Source: Hymenobacter daecheongensis DSM 21074 (GTDB taxonomy: Bacteria; Bacteroidota; Bacteroidia; Cytophagales; Hymenobacteraceae). Taken from it: 64,000 nucleotides of DNA. The position numbers were made by a program, and so were the translations under genes. The stretch spans positions 186,001 through 250,000 of the forward strand of contig NZ_FQYN01000006.1 in the NCBI RefSeq assembly GCF_900141805.1, read 5' to 3'. Positions 1 to 7,849 of the stretch are shown here, in pieces (position 1 is the first letter of the stretch; each line of letters opens with the position of its first letter). The notes under the pieces were generated by a model. It did no database searches. It was not told where the DNA came from and worked only from the letters and a program-made list of their open reading frames with translations.

Positions 1-704
1 AGGCAGGAGGCGGCGCGGTCGGTGAGGGTGACCAGAAACTTGCCCCCAAAATAGCGCTGCAGGTTGTTGATGTGCAATGTGTTGACGATGCAGGAGCGGC
101 TGATGCGCACGAACTGCGCGGGGAGCTTTTCTTCCAGCGCCGCAATGGTGTAGTTGGTCAGGTGCTGCTGGCCCTGCACGGTGCGCACAAACACGTAGCG
201 CTCCTGCGACTCGAAGTAGCTGATGTCGCTCAGCGAGAGCAGCAGAATCTTGTCGCCGGACTTCACGGAGAGGCTGCGCAGGGTTTCGGCGGGTTTCAGG
301 TGCTGCAGAAACTGGCCTAGGTCGTCCAGGTTCAGGCCCGCGGCTTGTTCCTGCCGGGTGCGGCGCAGGCGGGCAATGGTTTTGGCCAGCCTAGCCGACT
401 CGATGGGCTTGAGCAGGTAGTCGATGGAGCGCTGCTCGAAGGCCTGCACGGCGTAGTGGTCGTAGGCCGTGGTGAACACCACGCTGGGCATTTCTTCCAG
501 CTGGGCCAGCAGCTCGAAGCCGTTGAGCAGGGGCATTTCGATGTCCAGAAAAATTACGTCGGGGCGCAGGGCGCGCACCATCGCCAGGCCTTCCTGGCCA
601 TTGGCGGCCTGCCCCACCACCCGCACATCGGCCGGATACTGGCTAAGCAGGGATGCCAGCCGCCGCAGGGCCAGGGGCTCGTCGTCGATCAGTAGTGCTT
701 CCAT
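1..704 (-). CDS. LytTR response regulator (partial, C-terminus beyond window)
   Basis: Receiver domain at residues 1-120 with the acidic pair in LLIDDEP near the start, the phospho-acceptor Asp54 in FLDIEMP and the conserved Lys in YLLKP. A LytTR DNA-binding domain follows from about residue 140 (SVKSGDKILLLSLSDISYFES, then FVRISRSCIVN). The frame runs off the window at base 1, so the last residues are missing. Its start overlaps the 3' end of the upstream histidine kinase gene by 62 nt, so the two are translationally linked and almost certainly cognate partners. They are the last members of the minus-strand series that begins with the TOMM precursor at 9075, which suggests, but does not prove, that they regulate that locus. 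Confidence 0.93.
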   Translation of the reverse strand, partial: MEALLIDDEPLALRRLASLLSQYPADVRVVGQAANGQEGLAMVRALRPDVIFLDIEMPLLNGFELLAQLEEMPSVVFTTAYDHYAVQAFEQRSIDYLLKPIESARLAKTIARLRRTRQEQAAGLNLDDLGQFLQHLKPAETLRSLSVKSGDKILLLSLSDISYFESQERYVFVRTVQGQQHLTNYTIAALEEKLPAQFVRISRSCIVNTLHINNLQRYFGGKFLVTLTDRAASC

Positions 705-1797
705 AGCTGGAGTCGGATGGGGTGAGCAGGTGCGCCGCAATGGCAATCTGCACCTGTTTGCGCGGGTGAGAATGAATGGTGAGGGCGGCCTGCGGGCCGT
801 AGAGCAGGCGGAGCTTGTCCTGAATGCTCTGCAAGCCGTAGCCGGGCAGAAAATCGTCGGGGAAAGTGGGGCCATTGTCGTGCACGGCCAGCAGAATTTC
901 GGGCCCCTGCCGGGCAATGCTGACGTGAATGTGGCCCTTGTCGGCCAGCCGCGAAATGCCGTGCTTGACGGCATTCTCGACCAGCGGCTGGAGCAGAAAG
1001 CGCGGAATCAGGAGCCGGTCCAGCCCCGGCGAAACCTGCACCGAGTACGTGAGCCGCTCCTGAAAGCGCACCTGCTCAATGTCGAGATAGGTGCGCACGA
1101 TGTCCAGCTCGTCGTGCACCGAGTTCAGCGGCGAGTTGGCCACGCTGGTAGTGTAGCGAAACAGCTTGGCCAGCAGCAGCGTCATTTCCTCGGCACGGGC
1201 CGGATCCAGCGTCACCAGGCCGGCAATGCTGTTGAGGGCATTGAAAAGAAAGTGCGGATTCACGCGGGCCTGCAGCGCGTCCAGCTCGGCCTTGGTGCGC
1301 AGCTTTTCCAGCTGCAGCAGCTGGTAGGCCTGGTCGCTGATGGTCTGGCCCAGCTGCTTGTACCGCTCCCACAGAAAGTAGTACAGCGCCGCCACCGCCA
1401 CCGGCGACACCTTGAACGGCAGCGCCGACTCGGGGCTGAACGGCAGCGAGCCGCCGCCGCTCAGGCGGCTGAGTGCCAGCCAGAGCACCCACTCCATCAG
1501 CGTGGCCAGCGCCAGCGTGGCCAGCACCACCACCATGTATTGCTGCCAGCGCTGCGGCAGGCGGCCCTGCCGGTAGCGCATCACCACCTGGCACACCACC
1601 AGCGCCACCAGGGCATCCAGTATGTTGCCGCTGATGATGCCAACGGTATACAGAAAGCTGTCTTCGGTAATGTAGATGAACTCGGTGGTGAAGTAGATGA
1701 TGCCGCTGATGCCGTAGGCCATCAGCACGCACACGGCCAGCGAGCCCAGCAGCCCCCGCAGGGAGTGCGCAAATAAGTGGCGGGTGATGTTGTTCAT
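643..1797 (-). CDS. LytS/YpdA-type sensor histidine kinase
   Basis: 384 aa. Four hydrophobic segments in residues 1-150 form a membrane sensor with almost no extracytoplasmic loop. A short helical linker precedes the His_kinase (PF06580) motif NPHFLFNALNS at about residues 178-188, which carries the phosphorylated His. The ATPase N-box follows (LLQPLVENAVKHG, about residue 270), then a G-rich segment (GYGLQSIQDKL). The family phosphorylates LytTR regulators, and the gene for one overlaps it at the 3' end. The last about 20 codons, rich in Arg/Pro/Ala, lie in the overlap and are probably not functional sequence. Spacing to the upstream repeat-protein gene is 109 nt, so it may also have its own promoter. 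Confidence 0.93.
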   Translation of the reverse strand: MNNITRHLFAHSLRGLLGSLAVCVLMAYGISGIIYFTTEFIYITEDSFLYTVGIISGNILDALVALVVCQVVMRYRQGRLPQRWQQYMVVVLATLALATLMEWVLWLALSRLSGGGSLPFSPESALPFKVSPVAVAALYYFLWERYKQLGQTISDQAYQLLQLEKLRTKAELDALQARVNPHFLFNALNSIAGLVTLDPARAEEMTLLLAKLFRYTTSVANSPLNSVHDELDIVRTYLDIEQVRFQERLTYSVQVSPGLDRLLIPRFLLQPLVENAVKHGISRLADKGHIHVSIARQGPEILLAVHDNGPTFPDDFLPGYGLQSIQDKLRLLYGPQAALTIHSHPRKQVQIAIAAHLLTPSDSSYGSTTDRRRAPGPAAAGIPA

Positions 1798-1906
1798 GAG
1801 GCGAGGCGAGGGCGCGATGGGAGAGAAGACGAGGGCGAAAGCCCGCCGGCAGCCGACGGGCCGCCGGCGCTGCGCGAGTGGCAGCCCCGGCGGCCCGCTT
1901 GGCCCG

Positions 1907-2566
1907 CTACTTAGTGGTGGCCGACTTCTGGCAGGCTACCAGCATCTGCTTGGCCTGGTCTTCGCCCCAGCGGGGGTGTACCGATGAGGCGGGCTTGAAG
2001 CTGCTGAACTGGGCCAGCGACTCCTGCAGTACTGGCAGGGCTTTTTCCGTGCCGCCGCCGTACTCTTTGGGCGTGTAGAAGATGTTCTGGGCCTTGAGCA
2101 GCGTTACGCGCGGGTTTTTGGGGTTCAGCTTCTCGGCCTTCTTCAGGCTCGACGACACGATTTCGCCGTACTTGTTCCAGCGCTTCTCGGGGTCCACCGT
2201 GATGCGGGCGTTGGCGATGTTGGCGTGCAGCACCTCAATCTCCTCGTTTTTGGGCTGCAGCTTGGCGGCCTGCTGGTAGAAGATATCGGCCTTGTCCAGC
2301 AGCGCATCTTTCTTGGTCACGTCCTTCTCGGCGAAGGCCATCAGCGTGTTCACCAGCGAGGCGTAGTAGGAGGGCAGCCAGGCGGTTTTGTCGCTGAGGC
2401 TGAGGCGCTCGAAGTCGTTGGCGGTCTGCTGCACTTCGGGCAGCGAGCGGGCCGTGGTGAACTTGGTCACCGTGTTTTCCAGGCTGGCCTGGGTGGTAGT
2501 TTGCTGGGCCAGACCGGCGAAGGTGACCGAAAGCAGCAGGGCGAGGGAAAGGGTAATGCGTTTCAT
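1907..2566 (-). CDS. Exported TPR-like protein (copy 1)
   Basis: 219 aa with a Sec signal peptide (MKRITLSLALLLSVTFAGLAQ, probable cleavage after the AQ). The rest is helical and looks like degenerate TPR repeats (LDKADIFYQQAAKLQPKNEEI, LKKAEKLNPKNPRVTLL). A distinctive block NIFYTPKEYGGGTEKAL recurs in the next gene as FYTPARYGGGKKAE, so the two are paralogues. Expected to be periplasmic. Function unknown. Its position between the TOMM export genes and the two-component system suggests a role in envelope handling, immunity or sensing of the product, which is inference from context only. Confidence 0.85.
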   Translation of the reverse strand: MKRITLSLALLLSVTFAGLAQQTTTQASLENTVTKFTTARSLPEVQQTANDFERLSLSDKTAWLPSYYASLVNTLMAFAEKDVTKKDALLDKADIFYQQAAKLQPKNEEIEVLHANIANARITVDPEKRWNKYGEIVSSSLKKAEKLNPKNPRVTLLKAQNIFYTPKEYGGGTEKALPVLQESLAQFSSFKPASSVHPRWGEDQAKQMLVACQKSATTK

Positions 2567-2664
2567 GGGAAAAAGTGAGGGGAAAAAGAGTGAGAAGTGA
2601 GAGAAAAAGAGTGAGCGAGTCGGTGAGCAAATGTGAGCGGAAGGGGCCGGCCGGGCAATGACCA

Positions 2665-2707
2665 GCGGTTATAATTTATGCCCGGCGGTTATAGTCGGCT
2701 GGTTATA
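2665..2707. repeat. Three GGTTATA direct repeats in an intergenic gap
   Basis: The heptamer GGTTATA occurs at 2667, 2687 and 2701, i.e. on the same face about two and one-and-a-half helical turns apart, between the two exported repeat-protein genes. Read on the minus strand they are TATAACC repeats lying just upstream of the gene at 1907-2566. Short direct repeats at about 20 bp are typical of LytTR-class regulator binding sites, but the motif does not closely match the published LytTR consensus, so the role is a guess. Confidence 0.4.
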
Positions 2708-2712
2708 GTCCG

Positions 2713-3507
2713 TCAGGGGTTGGCGGCCACGGGCCGGGCTAGGCTGCGGCCCAGCTCGGGCAGCGTCTGGCTGCCCGGAAACAGCCGCCGGGCCTCGGCG
2801 TAGTAGCGGCGGGCCAGCACCGGGCGGCTTTCGCGCTGATAGAGCTTCACCAGCAGCTCGTAAGCCTGCTCGCGGCCCCAGGCGGGCGTTTGGGCGGCTT
2901 TAGTGGTCTGGTCGGGCATTGTCAGGGCTTTAAGCAGGAAGGCCTCGGCTTTTTTGCCGCCGCCGTAGCGGGCCGGCGTGTAGAAGTCGGTGCTGCCCAG
3001 CACGTAGTAGGCGCGCAGGTTGCGGGCATCCAGCTGCAGGGCCTGCGTGGCATTGTCGCGCACTTTGGCCGAGGCGGCAGCGGCGGCCATACCCGAGCGA
3101 AACTGGATGGCGAACCCCTGCATATAAGCCAGCAGCGCGAAGTCTTCGGAACGCTGGGGCGGGTGCTCCTGAAACAGGGCCAGCCCCTGCCGGATGGCCT
3201 GTTCGGCCCGGCCGCGGTCGGCCTGCCGCAGGTAATAGATCGACTCGTAGAGCGCCAGGTAGCTCAGCCAGTAGCGGGTGTAGGGCGAGGGCGCGTGGCG
3301 GATGCGCTGGCGCAGCCGTCCGAACGCCGCCGGGCTCTGGCTCCGCAGCGCCTCGGCCAGGGCTTTGTCGCTTTCGGCCTGCACATTGAGCGGGCGCACT
3401 TCCAGCGGTGGGCGCAAGGAGGGCAGCTTGCCGCCCGGCGCACTGCCGCCCAGCAGCACCAGGCACAGGCCCGTCATGGCCGGAATCTTGGTCAGCATGA
3501 ATTTCAT
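2713..3507 (-). CDS. Exported TPR-like protein (copy 2)
   Basis: 264 aa from the ATG at 3507 (another ATG three codons on would also serve). A hydrophobic N-terminus (TGLCLVLLGGSAPGG) suggests a signal peptide. The remainder is Arg/Ala-rich and helical with TPR character (ALQLDARNLRAYYVLGSTDFY, ARRYYAEARRLFPGSQ). It shares the FYT-P-x-YGGG-K block with the gene at 1907-2566 but is longer. An upstream in-frame extension to 3960 lies inside the protease gene and was rejected. It starts 33 nt after the metalloprotease gene ends and therefore probably belongs to the TOMM operon. Confidence 0.82.
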   Translation of the reverse strand: MKFMLTKIPAMTGLCLVLLGGSAPGGKLPSLRPPLEVRPLNVQAESDKALAEALRSQSPAAFGRLRQRIRHAPSPYTRYWLSYLALYESIYYLRQADRGRAEQAIRQGLALFQEHPPQRSEDFALLAYMQGFAIQFRSGMAAAAASAKVRDNATQALQLDARNLRAYYVLGSTDFYTPARYGGGKKAEAFLLKALTMPDQTTKAAQTPAWGREQAYELLVKLYQRESRPVLARRYYAEARRLFPGSQTLPELGRSLARPVAANP

Positions 3508-3539
3508 AGTCTCAGGAAGGCTTAGGGGCGCGGAGCGGC

Positions 3540-4007
3540 TCAGAAGAGGTAGCCGTAGAGGTATTGGCGGCCAAACAGGCCGATGATCAGCAGCAGCCAG
3601 AGCAGCACGTGGGCGTACCACTGCAGGCTGTACTCGTGGCTGGTGCGGCCCTTGCCGCCCACAAACTGCTTGGCCAGCGTGAAGTCGGAGTAGAAGGGGT
3701 TGGTTTCGAGTACCAGCTGCACGCAGAAGCCGAAGTAGATGAAGGGCTGGTGGAAAAAGTGCGTGGTGAGCAGCAGCAGCCCAAACTGCAGCAGCGTGAG
3801 CCCCACGCCGGCGAAGAAGAACACCAGCACTTTCCAGCGCACCGGCGACCAGCGAATGGCCACGTAGGGGTGCGGAATGGGCTTGGCCAGAAACCCGACG
3901 TGCGTCACGCGCAAACCCAGCAGCTTGGCCGCGCCCAGGTGGCCCGACTCGTGAATGCACAGCAGCACAACCATCGTGAGCGGCAGCAGCAGCAGTTCCA
4001 GTTCCAT
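3540..4007 (-). CDS. Small M50-like membrane zinc metalloprotease in TOMM operon
   Basis: 155 aa, strongly hydrophobic with about four membrane segments. The first carries HESGH (residues 19-23), the HExxH zinc motif within a membrane helix as in M50/site-2 proteases. A later NPFYSDF at about residue 102 resembles the family's NPxxxDG block that supplies the third, acidic ligand. It lies 5 nt downstream of the permease gene. In streptolysin S loci the leader-cleaving candidate is a CAAX-type membrane protease (SagE). An M50-type protein in the same place could cleave the precursor leader or confer immunity. Either role is inference; the protein is shorter than classical S2P enzymes and lacks a PDZ domain. 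Confidence 0.75.
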   Translation of the reverse strand: MELELLLLPLTMVVLLCIHESGHLGAAKLLGLRVTHVGFLAKPIPHPYVAIRWSPVRWKVLVFFFAGVGLTLLQFGLLLLTTHFFHQPFIYFGFCVQLVLETNPFYSDFTLAKQFVGGKGRTSHEYSLQWYAHVLLWLLLIIGLFGRQYLYGYLF

Positions 4008-4012
4008 AGCGC

Positions 4013-4741
4013 TTAGCGGGTAGAGGTGAAGCGGCGGAACTGATACACGAACAGGCCGATGCCCAGCACCGTCCAGACCACCAGCGGGGCCCAGGCCACG
4101 GGCTCGCCGCGCATGAGGTTCAGCACCGGGTTCATGGGCGACCAGCGGGTGATGTGCGCCAGCACCGGGTTCATCTCACCGATGGGGTAGAAGGCGTCGC
4201 TCATAAACACCAGCAGGTAGTACACCAGATTGCCCAGGCCACCCTTCTGGGCGGGGCCGGCGCTTTTCTTCACGTTCAGAAAAGCCACCGACAGGCCGAT
4301 GAAGCCGAAGACCACGATGCCGGCCGCCAGCCCCAGCACCACCCGCGCCAGAAACAGCGGCGTGAGGCTCAGGCCGAAGAGCAGCGCCGCCGTGAGCAGC
4401 AGCAGGGCCGTGGCCATCAGCAGCATGAGCAGCTGGCTGGCAATGAGGCCGAAGAAGTGCACCAGAATGTTGAAGGGCAGCTTTTTAAAGTAGCGCAGTA
4501 CCCCCGACGAGTAGTAGTCCTTCAGGGCCGGCCCGATGGCGAAGATGCCCTCCGTGGCCACGCTCATGCCCAGGATGCCGGTCAGCACGAAGGGCACGTA
4601 CTCGGGGTTGCCCTGGCCCCACAGGTTGCCGAAGAGCACGAACAGGAAGATGGGGAATACCAGCGTGAAAAACAGCGCCTGCTTCATGCGCAACGACATC
4701 AGCAGCTGGTAGTAAATAGATAAGCGCAGGGTCCGGATCAT
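4013..4741 (-). CDS. ABC-2 type permease of TOMM exporter
   Basis: 242 aa with about six hydrophobic segments, matching an ABC-2 family permease (one N-terminal segment after RMKQALFFTLVFPIFLF, four to five later, the last at LVVWTVLGIGLFVYQF). It starts 12 nt after the ATPase gene and belongs to the same transcription unit. The family forms the membrane channel of drug, polysaccharide and bacteriocin exporters and works as a dimer with the adjacent ATPase. Here it most likely exports the modified peptide (SagH/SagI role in the streptolysin S system) or provides self-protection. Confidence 0.88.
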   Translation of the reverse strand: MIRTLRLSIYYQLLMSLRMKQALFFTLVFPIFLFVLFGNLWGQGNPEYVPFVLTGILGMSVATEGIFAIGPALKDYYSSGVLRYFKKLPFNILVHFFGLIASQLLMLLMATALLLLTAALLFGLSLTPLFLARVVLGLAAGIVVFGFIGLSVAFLNVKKSAGPAQKGGLGNLVYYLLVFMSDAFYPIGEMNPVLAHITRWSPMNPVLNLMRGEPVAWAPLVVWTVLGIGLFVYQFRRFTSTR

Positions 4742-4753
4742 GAGCGGAAAGCG

Positions 4754-5614
4754 TTAAGCGTGAATGAGATACTGGTACACGTCCTGCAGGCGCTTGGGCG
4801 CGAAGGAGAAGTTGGGCATGCGCCCGTTCACCTTGGCGAAGAAGGCCTTCACATCGGGCACGAACACGTGGTAAGACTCCTCGTTTTCCACGTATACCTC
4901 ATCCGTGAGCAGGGCCGGGTCGCACTCGCGCTTGCTCATGATGATCTTCTTATCGGCCCCGATGTAGCGCTGCGAGAGCAGGCTGCCCGGCGACTCGGGC
5001 GGCAGCAGCAGCTGGCCCTCGTGCAGAAACACCACCTGATCGGCGTGGGCGCTGGCCTCTTCCCAGTCGTGGGTTACAAACAGGATGGAGCGGGCGTAGC
5101 GGCGCAGCACGCGGGTCCAGAGCAGCTCGCGGGTGGCCGGGTCCAGGTCGGCGGTGGCCTCGTCCAGCACCAGCAGGTCGGGCCGGTGCATCAGGGCCAG
5201 AAACAGGCCCACCCGCCGCCGCTCGCCGCCCGAGAGCACCTGCATGAACTTGGGCAGCAGGCCGTCCAGGCTCAGCACATGCAGCAGCTCCTTGTGCTCG
5301 GCGTAGCGCAGGCCATAGATAGCGGAGAAGTAGTCGAGCACTTCGCGCACCTTCAGCAGGCCGTAGGTGGGCACCTGGTCATACACCACCCCGATGTGCT
5401 TGCGCATCCGGGCGAAGGGCTGACCGTTGAAGGTGGCCGTGCCGGCGGTGGGCAGCACGTCGCCGAGCAGCACGGCCAGCAACGACGACTTGCCCGACCC
5501 ATTGGCCCCCAGCAGGGCCACCGATTCCCCGTCGGCGATGCGCAGGGATATGCCTTTCAGAATCTCGCGGTCGGCTACGCTGTAGCGAACGTCGGTTAGC
5601 TCAGTGGTTAGCAT
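4754..5614 (-). CDS. ABC transporter ATPase of TOMM exporter
   Basis: 286 aa. Walker A GANGSGKSS at about residues 36-44, Q-loop region YDQVPTYG, signature LSGGERRRVGL, Walker B LLVLDEATADLD and H-loop FVTHDWEEA are all present. A roughly 60-residue C-terminal extension after the nucleotide-binding domain (KKIIMSKRECDPALLTDEVYV onward) resembles the extensions of drug-export ATPases. The start codon lies inside the 3' end of the SagB-like gene (14-nt overlap), so expression is coupled to peptide modification. Corresponds to SagG in streptolysin S export. Confidence 0.92.
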   Translation of the reverse strand: MLTTELTDVRYSVADREILKGISLRIADGESVALLGANGSGKSSLLAVLLGDVLPTAGTATFNGQPFARMRKHIGVVYDQVPTYGLLKVREVLDYFSAIYGLRYAEHKELLHVLSLDGLLPKFMQVLSGGERRRVGLFLALMHRPDLLVLDEATADLDPATRELLWTRVLRRYARSILFVTHDWEEASAHADQVVFLHEGQLLLPPESPGSLLSQRYIGADKKIIMSKRECDPALLTDEVYVENEESYHVFVPDVKAFFAKVNGRMPNFSFAPKRLQDVYQYLIHA

Positions 5615-6476
5615 GGCAGGCGGGGGCTAAGGGTTTTTTGCCGAGAATCATCACGTTCTGCACCGTTTCAAACACGCCGTTCAGGCCCAGGAAGCGGTTC
5701 ACCTTCTGGTCGTCGTAGCCGCCCACCATGCACGAGCCCAGGCCCAGGGCCTCGTTGAGCAGCGTCATCATCTGGGCCACGAAGCCCGACTCGTGCAGCA
5801 TGAAGCGGTAGCCCCGCTCGCCGTACTTGATCATCACCCGCTCGAAGATGCCGGTGGTGAGCACCAGGCCCGAGGCGGTGTTGATGTTGATGTAGGGCTC
5901 GGCCTGAATGAGCTGCTTGAGCTCGGCGCGGAAGTCGCCTTCCTTGAGGCACTCCAGGGCCAGCGTATCGGGGCGGAAGTGGTAGAGGCCGGGCGTTACG
6001 TGGCTGTCGAACAGCACCACGTAGATTTCGAGCGGATACAGGCCGCCCGGCGAGGGAATGTAGCGGAACGACATCTGCCCGCCCTCGCCCTTTTCCTGGC
6101 GGCTGATGCCGTAGGAGTAGTTCAGCAGCACATACAGCTCGTAGAGCGAGAGTTGGTAGCCGGGCTCGTAGTTGCGCACGCTCTGGCGGCCCTTCACCAG
6201 GTCGATGAAGTCGACGGCCGGGGCCGGCACGTCGCGGTAGTCGGCCAGCGAAATGGACTTGCTGGCCGGATACACCTTGTAGGGCTGGGTGGCCCGCTGC
6301 GTCACGTAGGGGCTGAAAAACCCGCGGATGCTGTGCGAGAGCTTGATCTGGTCGAACTTGGTGAGCTTGGTGTTCTGGTGGTAGAGCAGGGCCAGGGAGT
6401 CTTTGATGTTCTTGGCACCGTACATCCCCCGCTCGATGGTGTCAAGGCTTTGCTGAGCCGTAGAAATGCGTTTCAT
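5601..6476 (-). CDS. SagB-like FMN dehydrogenase (azoline to azole oxidation)
   Basis: 291 aa nitroreductase-fold protein of the SagB type. Visible family motifs are RQSVRNY, PSPGGLYPLEIYVV, YGERGYRFMLHESGF and LGLGSCMVGGYDD, which build the FMN site and dimer interface. In TOMM pathways this enzyme oxidises thiazolines and (methyl)oxazolines, made by the cyclodehydratase, to aromatic azoles. It sits 65 nt downstream of the YcaO gene and overlaps the ABC ATPase gene. The N-terminal about 90 residues are less conserved, as usual for the family. Presence of this gene implies that the mature product carries azoles and not only azolines. Confidence 0.93.
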   Translation of the reverse strand: MKRISTAQQSLDTIERGMYGAKNIKDSLALLYHQNTKLTKFDQIKLSHSIRGFFSPYVTQRATQPYKVYPASKSISLADYRDVPAPAVDFIDLVKGRQSVRNYEPGYQLSLYELYVLLNYSYGISRQEKGEGGQMSFRYIPSPGGLYPLEIYVVLFDSHVTPGLYHFRPDTLALECLKEGDFRAELKQLIQAEPYININTASGLVLTTGIFERVMIKYGERGYRFMLHESGFVAQMMTLLNEALGLGSCMVGGYDDQKVNRFLGLNGVFETVQNVMILGKKPLAPACHANH

Positions 6477-6541
6477 AAGAAGGTCCGGGTTTGAATGCGT
6501 GAGGGGTCAGGGCTGGGGCAGGCGAGCGGCGGGGCCGGCGC

Positions 6542-7843
6542 TCAAGGGAAGGGGTGCGGATACTTGTTCAGGTGGTCGTAGCCGTGGGCGGTGTAGCCCA
6601 TCTTGGCGGGCACCTCATACAGGCGCTTGCCGCCGTGGTAGTAGAGTGGGTAGCCGCCGGCCAGGGCAATGAGCTGGGGCACCAGCACCTTGATGCTGTA
6701 GAAGCCCAGCTGGCGCACGTCGGGGGTTGAAATATCCTTGAACAGCACGTCGCAGCCGGCCTTTTTGAGCGTCTGCACCAGGTGGCGCACCTCGTCCACG
6801 TCGGAGCGCACGGGCTTCTCGTGCAGGTCGATGTCCTTGGTTTCCAGGGCCTGGCGGTACTCGTCGAACACGAACCACATGTCGGGGCGCTTCACGTAGA
6901 AAATCGAGTGGTCCTCGAAGCTCATCAGCTGGTTGTAGTTGTCGGTCGGCTCCCAGTCCTTCTTCTCGTTCAGCAGGTAGCGGAAGTAGGTCACGCCCTG
7001 CCCGATTTCCTTGATGACCTTCTGCACGGCCTGCCCGTAGGTGGCGCGGGTAGAGGTGCCCACGGCCACGAACTTGCCGAACTCCGCCTCGCCGAAGCAG
7101 ATGCCGAACACGCTGGGCACGTCCAGGTCGTAGCGGATGTCGAAGAAGTGCCACTCGTAGCTGGTCGGGAAGCTGGCATCGATGTGGGCCTGCAACTCGG
7201 CCGAGATGCGAATCTTCGGCGGCACTATTTTCTGGGCCCAGGTAATCACGAAGCTGTCGCGCTCAATCACCTCGTAGAGGCCCGTGAGCATGGCCTTGTG
7301 CGGATTGGTGTGCGCGGCCAGGCCCGTGGAGGTGTTGGCATTGATCCAGGGCCGCTCGTGCGACCAGGGCAGGTAGATCATGCCGCCCGGAGCCCACTTC
7401 TCCTCGCCGGTGGCCAGGTCCGTCATCGGAAACCAGTACAGGTTTGTGTCGTCGGTGAAGGGCTCGATGGGGGTTTTGCCCTTCAGAAACTCGTACTGCT
7501 TGGGGTGGTAGAGGGCGTATTCGCTCGGGGCCACGGCGGCCTTGCCCAGCGTGCGGTAGGGGGCCTGCACGGCCTCGCGCAGGTTGTAGAAAGCGCAGGC
7601 GTAGCGTTCCACCGTTTCGCCGATGGTGCCCATGAAGGCTTCCTGCCAGGTGGCCCCGCAGCCGCTGCTGCGGCCCCCGAACTCCTCGCCCCCCATCACC
7701 TTGGTGCTGCCCGGCCAGATGCCGTAGCTCATCAGGTTGGGGTCCTGGTTCATAATGGGCATCTTGGAGATGCGCGAGAGCAGGCCAACCTCGGCCGAGA
7801 TACTGTGCAGCGCTTTATTGACGCTGGTTTCGATGACGTTCAT
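6542..7843 (-). CDS. YcaO cyclodehydratase, SagD-like
   Basis: 433 aa. YcaO-domain proteins use ATP to phosphorylate a backbone amide and so drive cyclodehydration of Cys/Ser/Thr to azolines. Family blocks seen are FGGRSSGCGATWQEAF, GETVERYACAFYNLRE (about residues 83-98, the Glu/Arg ATP-Mg segment), GLYEVIERDSFVITW, and the proline-rich C-terminus HPFP, which in TOMM YcaO enzymes reaches the active site. It follows the E1-like gene by 6 nt; the two normally form one complex. Length agrees with stand-alone SagD proteins. Confidence 0.95.
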   Translation of the reverse strand: MNVIETSVNKALHSISAEVGLLSRISKMPIMNQDPNLMSYGIWPGSTKVMGGEEFGGRSSGCGATWQEAFMGTIGETVERYACAFYNLREAVQAPYRTLGKAAVAPSEYALYHPKQYEFLKGKTPIEPFTDDTNLYWFPMTDLATGEEKWAPGGMIYLPWSHERPWINANTSTGLAAHTNPHKAMLTGLYEVIERDSFVITWAQKIVPPKIRISAELQAHIDASFPTSYEWHFFDIRYDLDVPSVFGICFGEAEFGKFVAVGTSTRATYGQAVQKVIKEIGQGVTYFRYLLNEKKDWEPTDNYNQLMSFEDHSIFYVKRPDMWFVFDEYRQALETKDIDLHEKPVRSDVDEVRHLVQTLKKAGCDVLFKDISTPDVRQLGFYSIKVLVPQLIALAGGYPLYYHGGKRLYEVPAKMGYTAHGYDHLNKYPHPFP

Positions 7844-7849
7844 GGCTTC

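Noticed and set aside
469..1776. 435-codon plus-strand open frame
   Set aside because: Antisense to the histidine kinase and its regulator. The composition is Arg/Gln/His-rich with no motifs.
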